Below are positions 57,991-64,000 of a DNA stretch of 64,000 nt, piece after piece. The notes beneath the pieces were generated by a model. It ran no database searches. It saw only the letters and a program-made list of their open reading frames with translations, and had not been told where the DNA came from. Every line of letters begins with the position of its first letter. Positions within the stretch are counted from its first letter, which is position 1. Location of the stretch: positions 2,108,001 through 2,172,000 of the forward strand of contig JAGTJL010000010.1 of NCBI GenBank assembly GCA_020746875.1. Direction: 5' to 3'. This DNA is from Rhexocercosporidium sp. MPI-PUGE-AT-0058. Lineage: Eukaryota > Ascomycota > Leotiomycetes > Helotiales. The position numbers and the translations under genes are program-made.

Positions 57991-58140
57991 AAGCCGTGTT
58001 TCTTTATAAAAGCAATTAATAAGTAACCCGTAAACGCGTATAACGGACGTATAATATGCCTATAATACGTCTTATATCGTCCTCCAACGTGATTCGTCCG
58101 GAAGTCTTGCGCAAGACGATTTTGGTTACACCGAGAACAC

Positions 58141-58650
58141 TACTGTGGCAGAGAAGAGTTTATTTCTTCGAAGTTAACGTGATTAGCATATAACTTAACG
58201 CGTTTCTAAGTAAAATTTAAGCGTAAGTAATATTTTGATATTCTTTCCTTCGGTAATAAGTTCTTCCGACCGAGCCTGCGACTAATCAGAAGCCTTCACG
58301 TGACCAGTTTTTTAACTGACGGATCCACAAATCGCTCAATGTAAGATAGATAATAAAATAAAGTCATAAGACGTTCGGTTCTTAATTAGAATTAAGACGT
58401 TATAAGTAATAATTAAACTACCATATGAATTTGAGCACGAAGCTTTATTATTTAGGAAACTGCTTTATTTATATAAAACTTCGATTTTACTGGGTCCTTT
58501 AGAGCCTGGGACCTTAGGGCTCCTAAAGCTCCCTCAGGATCCATTCTCACGTGACCTCTGTCCCCGTGATGCCTGTCTTGGCTTCTCTGTGCAGCATGGC
58601 TTGCCGAGCCTCAGGGCCAAGACACCCGTGATCTCTCAAATCGTGACAAG
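58141..58650. other. Spacer between Helitron and Fot1-type element
   Basis: Mixed DNA. 58,490-58,650 is GC-rich and not RIP-mutated, with an inverted TGTCTTGGC / GCCAAGACA pair around 58,576 and 58,617. It could be the edge of the Helitron or a short LTR fragment; no partner seen. Confidence 0.35.
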
Positions 58651-58652
58651 TA

Positions 58653-58683
58653 ACGTCGAGCACCCCCCTTCCGCCCACCTCGC
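58653..58683 (+). repeat. Left TIR of Fot1-type element
   Basis: 31 bp, the exact reverse complement of 60,421-60,451 and preceded by TA. Confidence 0.95.
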
Positions 58684-58769
58684 TTAACTCACCGCTACAT
58701 CTACCCACTAACTTAAATAATTAATTATTCTTTAATTCTTTAATCAATTCTTCTCAAATTTAGAATATG

Positions 58770-60380
58770 ACTTGCTCTTATTATAAAGCCTTAATATACT
58801 GAGTATAACGTCATGTCTACGCTTATAGAGATCGTAAATAGCAAGTCTTTGTGAAAGGCATCGCTTAAATAAAGTATTCCGAGGTCTACGCTTCGTGGCC
58901 GTAACGTAATTACTTTATTACGTCAAGAAGGTATTAGCCACTTACAAAGGCTACCTACAGTAGTAAAGAATCGATTGACTAATTAGATTTTGACTTAAGA
59001 GTCTCTTAGCCGTGGAGTTACGTATATATAGAATAAGGTTTTTAAAGAAAGACTTCTAGCTCTTTAAGGAGACTATTTACCACTCGGAAGATACTGGATT
59101 TATAAGTTTTTGGCACGAAATCCTATTCTAAAGACGAAGAGGCAAATATATATCGATTTTATATGTGTTAATTGCGCGTGTTCCGAAGTTATTAAGCTTT
59201 AATTTTAAAAACTAGAGATCCCAACTATTATGGCCATTCTAGCTAGCTAACGATAGAATATAAACGAGACCGGTATTATAAAAGGCTATGGTCTTAATGG
59301 ATTCGTTATAAGGCACGCCGAAAAGCGCAAGATTTAAGGAAAACAGCTAGGCTCACGTACTTAGACGTCAATTATTAAATGTGTCTTTGTAATTAAAGTC
59401 TTTACACAACCTCTTATAATTTAAAAGGGAAAATCGATATAATAACAATGGTTTCCGTCTCAATTAGACGTATTTAACGATTGGCACTTTACTATAACTA
59501 ATAATAGGTAGACAACTGATAATACGGCTCTTAAATAGCTAGAAAAGGTGTTTATCCCTTAAACGGATCCACGTAATCATTTAATAAGACTCCTTATTCT
59601 AGACGGCCACGGAAGCTATAAGACTACGGAATTCCTTTAGAAATGCTTTAAAAATAATATGTTTTTATTATATTTACCTGCATATACGTTACACGTCTTA
59701 TAACCCTTAGATTTAACGGTTTTTTCTGCGTTAAAGCGTGCTTATCGAAAAGAATTATATAAATTAAGTTCTTTAATTAATTACACGTCAATTAATAAGC
59801 GTAATTTCCTTCTTTACTATTAAAAAGCACGCCGAGATACTATTACTCCTTTTAATATTAAATCTAAGTAGAGAGCTAATAAATTATGGTCGGTATCTTT
59901 GGCGAAACCCTTAATAAGCCTATTATTATTAGAAAATAATAATAAATCGACAGCCTTAACTCTTTAAGAGTCTTAAAGAGTAGCAATACTACCTCTCGAG
60001 CTTTCCAGCACTTCTATTTAATTATAAACTCCTAAAGCTACGAAAGATCTTCGTTTATAAATACGTACTTTAATAAGCGAATCACATGATTAGCATTCGA
60101 CGCAACGTTTACTTTTTAAGAATATTATGAAAGGATTTAATAAAAAGGATTACGAATTAAAAAAGGCAAATATAAGAATTAAAGAGTTAGAAGAGCAATT
60201 AAAGTAGTTAAGGCTAAGGAAAAAAAGGAAAGTCTAAATTAACTTAAATTCTAAGTTTACGATAACACGTGTTATTTAGGCGACTTAAATTGCGGCTAGA
60301 GATCGTTAAATTGCATTAATAAAACTAGAATTAAAAGGAGATTCTGACTTTATAATTTCTTATATAGAAGTTAACGTAAA
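58770..60380 (+). pseudogene. Fot1/pogo-type DDE transposase, RIP-degraded
   Basis: The plus strand shows a helix-turn-helix/CENP-B-like region (FLARNPILKTKRQ-like at about 59,115), the first catalytic box NINETGI (59,257-59,277; DETG expected, GAC to AAC at 59,263-59,265), QQWFPSQLDVFNDWHFT (about 59,447), a second box RLLILDGHGSYKT (about 59,588), LYLPAYTLHVL followed by PLDL (third Asp, about 59,704), and KRNFLLYY. A basic KKRKV-like stretch is near the C-terminus (about 60,220). Trp codons are stops. Loss of the first Asp plus stops makes it inactive. Confidence 0.85.
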
Positions 60381-60420
60381 ATAAAATTATTAAGTGTTAA
60401 ATAAAGAGTGCTAATATTAC

Positions 60421-60451
60421 GCGAGGTGGGCGGAAGGGGGGTGCTCGACGT
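60421..60451 (-). repeat. Right TIR of Fot1-type element
   Basis: 31 bp, identical in inverse to the left TIR and followed by TA. Confidence 0.95.
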
Positions 60452-60453
60452 TA

Positions 60454-61138
60454 AGTTTTAAGTTAATATTATAATAAGTTTAATATCGTATATACCTGTG
60501 TTAACTTATACTTGAATTTAAGCTTTATCTGAGCTTATTTAGACGTAACTCTAATAAACTGTAAGGTTCAAATGATAGGGAATTACTATTCGAAACGTTT
60601 AAGGTATATTAATTGTAATTTAAACTGATCTCTAGCCTTTTAAATCCTTTCTACTCCCTTCCGAAGTAAATAAATAAAGATATTAATACGTGATTTATAT
60701 TAAGCCTGCAAACCTTCCGTAAAACTCCCGACCTTTCTTATATTAGATTTTATTCTTAATATTACTCCTTTTCTTAAAATCTTATTTATAAAATACAAGG
60801 TAATATAATAATAATATAATATAGCGAACGTAAATCGAAATACATACGGACCTAATTCGGACTCGACTCCTTGGAATAAGAGTAGTTTACTCGTAGTGTA
60901 AATAGTGATATTATAAATTTAAATCGAAATGTAAACAAGTCTAAATTAGTAGTGGTTCGCGTGGTTAGGCGGTATAGCAAGTTCTATTATAGATTATTTA
61001 TATTTTGGCCTTTAAATAAATTTAATCTTTAATTAATATTATTATTTTCTCTTTTAATTTAGCTTCGCTGTTCCTCCGTCTTTCCCTTATTATATTATAT
61101 TATATTATATTAGATTATATATTCGACTTGCCTTCGTT
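60454..61138. other. AT-rich region with TATTA microsatellite
   Basis: No recognisable gene. A run of TATTA-type units lies at about 61,088-61,111, just before the plus-strand frame at 61,139. The 3' LTR of Gypsy E is expected somewhere here, but I could not define it. Confidence 0.4.
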
Positions 61139-61815
61139 ATGGCTTCGATTTACTACCGCTGCGCCCGCCACCTCGCTAATAACGTAATAAACTACGTCTA
61201 TGCCTTTTCGAAAGCTAATAGTATTAAATGTAATTACTGCCGCGATTAAAAGTTCCGGTATATCGCCGTAAGTACTTTAATATCCCTTCGTTATTAATAA
61301 ATATTAAAGTATTTATATTAACTTCGATAGCTCCCCGAGGAGGTATACGACTTTGTCTTAAAGCTGCTTGCGGCTTAAAATAACTTCGCTTCCGGTTTTG
61401 CTTCGGCCGACGAGGTTTAAGATTTAGCTATTACTGTAGTAGCCGCGGTAGACCGATCTGCTCGGGCCGCCCGGTTTATTAACGGTAACGCCTCGTCTCT
61501 TTTCTGTCCCGCCTTTATTATCCCCCGTCCTGCCGCCGTTATTATTACTGCTTTTGTCGTTATTATTATTATTAATGCCTTTCTTCGCTAGCTTTTCGTT
61601 ATATAAAATAAGATTAACGCTTTCCTTCGAGAGTTATTACGTCGTATCTTTATAAGTATTAATATGCTTTTATATTTCTTCCGTATTAACTTCGATAAGC
61701 CCTTAAAGACGAGGTTAAGAAGGAGAAAGATAAAGATAAGAATAAGAATATAAAAGAGGACTTTTAGGCCCGCGGCTTCTTCTCTTTTAGCGAGGGCAGC
61801 CTTAAGCTATAAATA
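61139..61815 (+). pseudogene. Antisense Cys-containing coding-like region in Gypsy E 3' part
   Basis: From an ATG at 61,139 a plus-strand frame reads MASIYYRCARHLANNVINYV, then CNYCRD (a CxxC-type motif), LPEEVYDFVLKLLAA, FASADEV, AAVDRSARAARF, a hydrophobic middle, and a basic LKTRLRRRK with a Lys/Arg-rich end. A few in-frame TAA/TAG occur where Gln is likely. It is antisense to the Gypsy integrase to its right. The family is unknown to me; a small zinc-binding or gag-like protein is possible. Confidence 0.45.
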
Positions 61816-62179
61816 GCGCTTTTAGGCTTTTGTTATATTGCGGTTTATGCTTTCGGGCTTCTTTTATTTTATTTCCGGCGCCTTTTGGGGCTTAAATAAA
61901 GACTTTTACTTTTAATCTTTTTATTTTTATAATTTTTATTATAATTTTAATTTCCTTTCTCTTAATATATTTTTTAAGTATTTTTATAACGTATTTTTAG
62001 CGTATATAAGATAATTTATAAGCTCTTAAGTATTATTTATAATAGAATAATTCTTTTAATAAATTAAATACAAGCGGCCTTATCTTATATCCTTATAAGC
62101 TTAAATAGACTTAACCTCGAATTCTTCTTATTTTTATACTTGAATTGCCTCCGATTTAGCTTCGATTCTTTTTCGTCTT

Positions 62180-64000
62180 TATTACGGTTTTAAAAGTAAT
62201 ATATAAAAAGTATTATAAATATAATAAGTTAGGGGCAGTTCGAGTTAATATACTTAATTATAATTATAAATAATTCTCTTAACTTTAAAAGGCTTTAAAA
62301 ATTTATTAATAAGCTTCCGAAAAGGTCTTAGCTATCGGAGGTACTTCGTAGTTAATAAAACTATATCTCCGACTTAAAACTTAGTCTTTTTGTATTTAAT
62401 ATCGTAAAACTTCTTATAGAATTCGAAAGTAATTTAAAGCTTTTTTATAAGTACTTTTCTTTCTTATTATAAAAGTCTTACTCTTTTAATTATAATAAGT
62501 GCCTTTCTTTTTTAAACGTCGTCCTCGACGTTTAAATTAAGCTCCGAGTTAAACTTATATAATATTCGAAAAGGTATCGAATTAATAAATATATATACCG
62601 AATTATTATATATAAATTCCGCTAAAGCTAGCTTAAAAGCTTAATTATCTTAGCGGTAATTATAATATATTCTTAAATAGAATTTTAAGATTTAGTTTTG
62701 TCGTTCGGTTTGCTTATTAATTTATAAATAAAATACGGTATTAAGTCGGCGTCGAACTTAAAAGTAAAATATTATTAAAGACTAGAACTTACTTATAAAA
62801 ATAAAGCCTTTATTAATAATAATACTCTTAAGGCATTTAAAGTCCTTATATACGTATTATATAAAAAGCTCGGCTAGCTCGAGTGTAATAATCGTTTTCG
62901 TTACGGGGATATACTGAATTAATTTTGTAAATCGATCGACGATTATAAGAATAAAATTGTATACTCGACTTATTCTTTTACTCGGCGGTAAGTTTATAAT
63001 AAAATTTATAATTATCTTTTTTTAAGGTTTTAAAGGAATAAGGAATAAGGCTAATTCGCCGTAAAGTCGGTGCTTTTTTAGTTTCTTTTTTTAATATTTT
63101 ACGTAAGTGCTTATATATTTCTTAACGTTTATACGTAATCCTTATTAAAAGTATTTCTTTGAAAGCAATTCAAAGGTTTTTCGGAATTTAAAGTATTTTA
63201 TTACGATATTATCGTAATTAATATTTAAGATTTTACTTTAAAGTGACTTCTTAAGTAATATATAAGTCTTATTATAATATTGTAATAGTTTATTTTCGTA
63301 TATCTTTTAATATCCTTCGGACTTAGCTCGACGTCCCTTTAGAATCGATTCGTACGTCTTATTTATTATAAAAGGATTTACTTTTTATAAATTAAAGATT
63401 ATACTTTAAATTAATTCTAAAAGTTCGCTACTTATTATTTCGGTTTATAATAATATAATTACTATTCGCCGTAGTATATACTGTTTATAATTAATAATAT
63501 TAGTAATAGACTCGTCGGAAGCCCCTCGTGCCTCCTTCGATTGCTCTCCGCTGCCTTATAAATCCTTTATAAACGATTCTTAATCTGGCTTTAATAACTT
63601 ATTAATACGAGGTTGTTTAAGCTTAACTTTAAAAATGCTATTAATAAAGGCCTTTTCTTTTATAATATTATAATTAAGCGTAGCTTTTAATATAACGTCA
63701 GTAATTGCTTTTCTTTTTCGTCTTCACCTCGACTAAGTTCTAAGTCTTTAAGGTCAAGTCTTCACAAAGGCCTATTAATAGGATTTATAATCCTAGTCTA
63801 ATATTTAATAATAAAATCGAATTCAGCTAGTTTATCGGCTTACCTCGCTTGCCGTCCGATAAGCCTTCGTTTCGTTATAAAGTATTTAAAATTATAATAA
63901 TTTATTTAGACCGTAATAATATCGAAAGCGCCTCAGAGGTATTAACTCTATTACTTAAAAGCATATATTATTACTATTAGTTCTTTATTATAAACTTTAT
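62180..64000 (-). mobile_element. Ty3/Gypsy element E, 3' part of pol, runs off the right edge
   Basis: A minus-strand integrase is readable despite RIP: YLPPSKRISRVYNFILIIVD-like with RFTKLIQYIPVTKTI (about 63,000-62,880), then LALAEFIYNNSVYIFINSIPF (about 62,640-62,570), then FNSELNLNVEDDV and a KSEI-type basic tail. The D-D-E spacing region and the E of LALAEF fit a Tf1/sushi-like Gypsy integrase. It is a different family from copies A and B. Reverse transcriptase should lie to the right, partly outside the window. Confidence 0.72.

Larger units (their letters stand above)
52200..58140 (-). mobile_element. Helitron (rolling-circle transposon), approximate limits
   Basis: A minus-sense Helitron identified from its Rep/helicase gene (about 57,990-53,500). 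Limits are set from composition and from where coding stops; terminal TC and CTRR signatures were not resolved. GC content is higher and RIP milder than in the Gypsy/Copia block, but stops still interrupt the helicase. A plus-strand coding-like region (52,360-53,345) occupies its 3' part. Confidence 0.72.
58653..60451 (+). mobile_element. Fot1/pogo-type Tc1-mariner transposon
   Basis: A 1,799-bp element with perfect 31-bp terminal inverted repeats (58,653-58,683 and 60,421-60,451; outer end ACGTCGAGCACCCCCC) flanked by TA on both sides (58,651-58,652; 60,452-60,453), the target duplication of this superfamily. It contains one plus-strand DDE transposase pseudogene. Length and TIR size fit the Fot1/Pot2 group. 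Confidence 0.92.

Noticed and set aside
11150..64000. Centromere, telomere, CRISPR array or tRNA genes in the AT-rich block
   Set aside because: No TTAGGG runs, no regularly spaced repeats with unique spacers, and no cloverleaf with A/B boxes were found. The AT richness is explained by RIP of transposons.

Overview
The window looks like nuclear DNA of a filamentous ascomycete (Pezizomycotina; an Aspergillus/Penicillium-type Eurotiomycete is my best guess, inferred from gene style and not proven). Genes are split by canonical GT..AG introns of about 48-87 nt. The window falls into two very different parts: a gene-bearing part of ordinary base composition (about 1-11,000) and a very AT-rich, transposon-packed part (about 11,100-64,000). 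The AT-rich part is poor in CpA/TpG, and its Trp and Gln codons have become stops, the signature of repeat-induced point mutation (RIP).

Genes 1-11 kb. Six genes form what reads as one end of a secondary-metabolite cluster: a short-chain dehydrogenase (SDR) cut by the window start (1-625, minus); a second SDR whose catalytic Lys is Arg (1331-2358, minus); a secreted berberine-bridge-type FAD oxidase (2849-4594, plus); a cytochrome P450 (5063-7014, plus); a DMATS-type aromatic prenyltransferase (7787-9215, plus); and a Fungal_trans_2-type putative regulator (9350-10989, minus). The set suggests prenylation of an aromatic, possibly indole, scaffold followed by oxidation and reduction. No PKS/NRPS backbone gene is in view; if there is one it lies left of base 1. 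Exon models were built by hand from splice sites and frame.

Transposon block 11-64 kb. In order: unrecognised coding-like remnants (12.0-12.7 kb); a piggyBac relic with 32-bp inverted repeats (12,950-15,000); a solo LTR with 5-bp TSD (15,886-16,045); a Ty3/Gypsy relic A in minus orientation (16,748 to about 33,405), itself invaded by a solo LTR (21,814-22,094) and by a complete Ty1/Copia element D (23,956-32,245, TSD AAAGT); a second Copia element C in plus orientation (33,432-41,279); a second copy B of the same Gypsy family in plus orientation (41,281-49,555), so A and B are inverted arms around C; a third Gypsy LTR; a Helitron (about 52-58 kb, minus); a Fot1/pogo-type Tc1-mariner element with perfect 31-bp TIRs (58,653-60,451); and the 3' part of another Gypsy element E running off the right edge.

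Most unusual signals. (1) Several elements (Copia D, Copia C, Gypsy E and the Helitron) carry coding-like, in part intron-containing reading frames antisense to their polymerase/helicase, located in the element's 3' region. (2) A short (304-319 bp) hairpin-rich repeat without terminal inverted repeats is present twice; 8-bp target duplications are supported by comparison with empty sites. (3) A perfect 29-bp x5 minisatellite occurs in only one Gypsy arm, implying expansion after RIP. (4) The hexamer CCGTAA is strikingly enriched on one strand of the Helitron.
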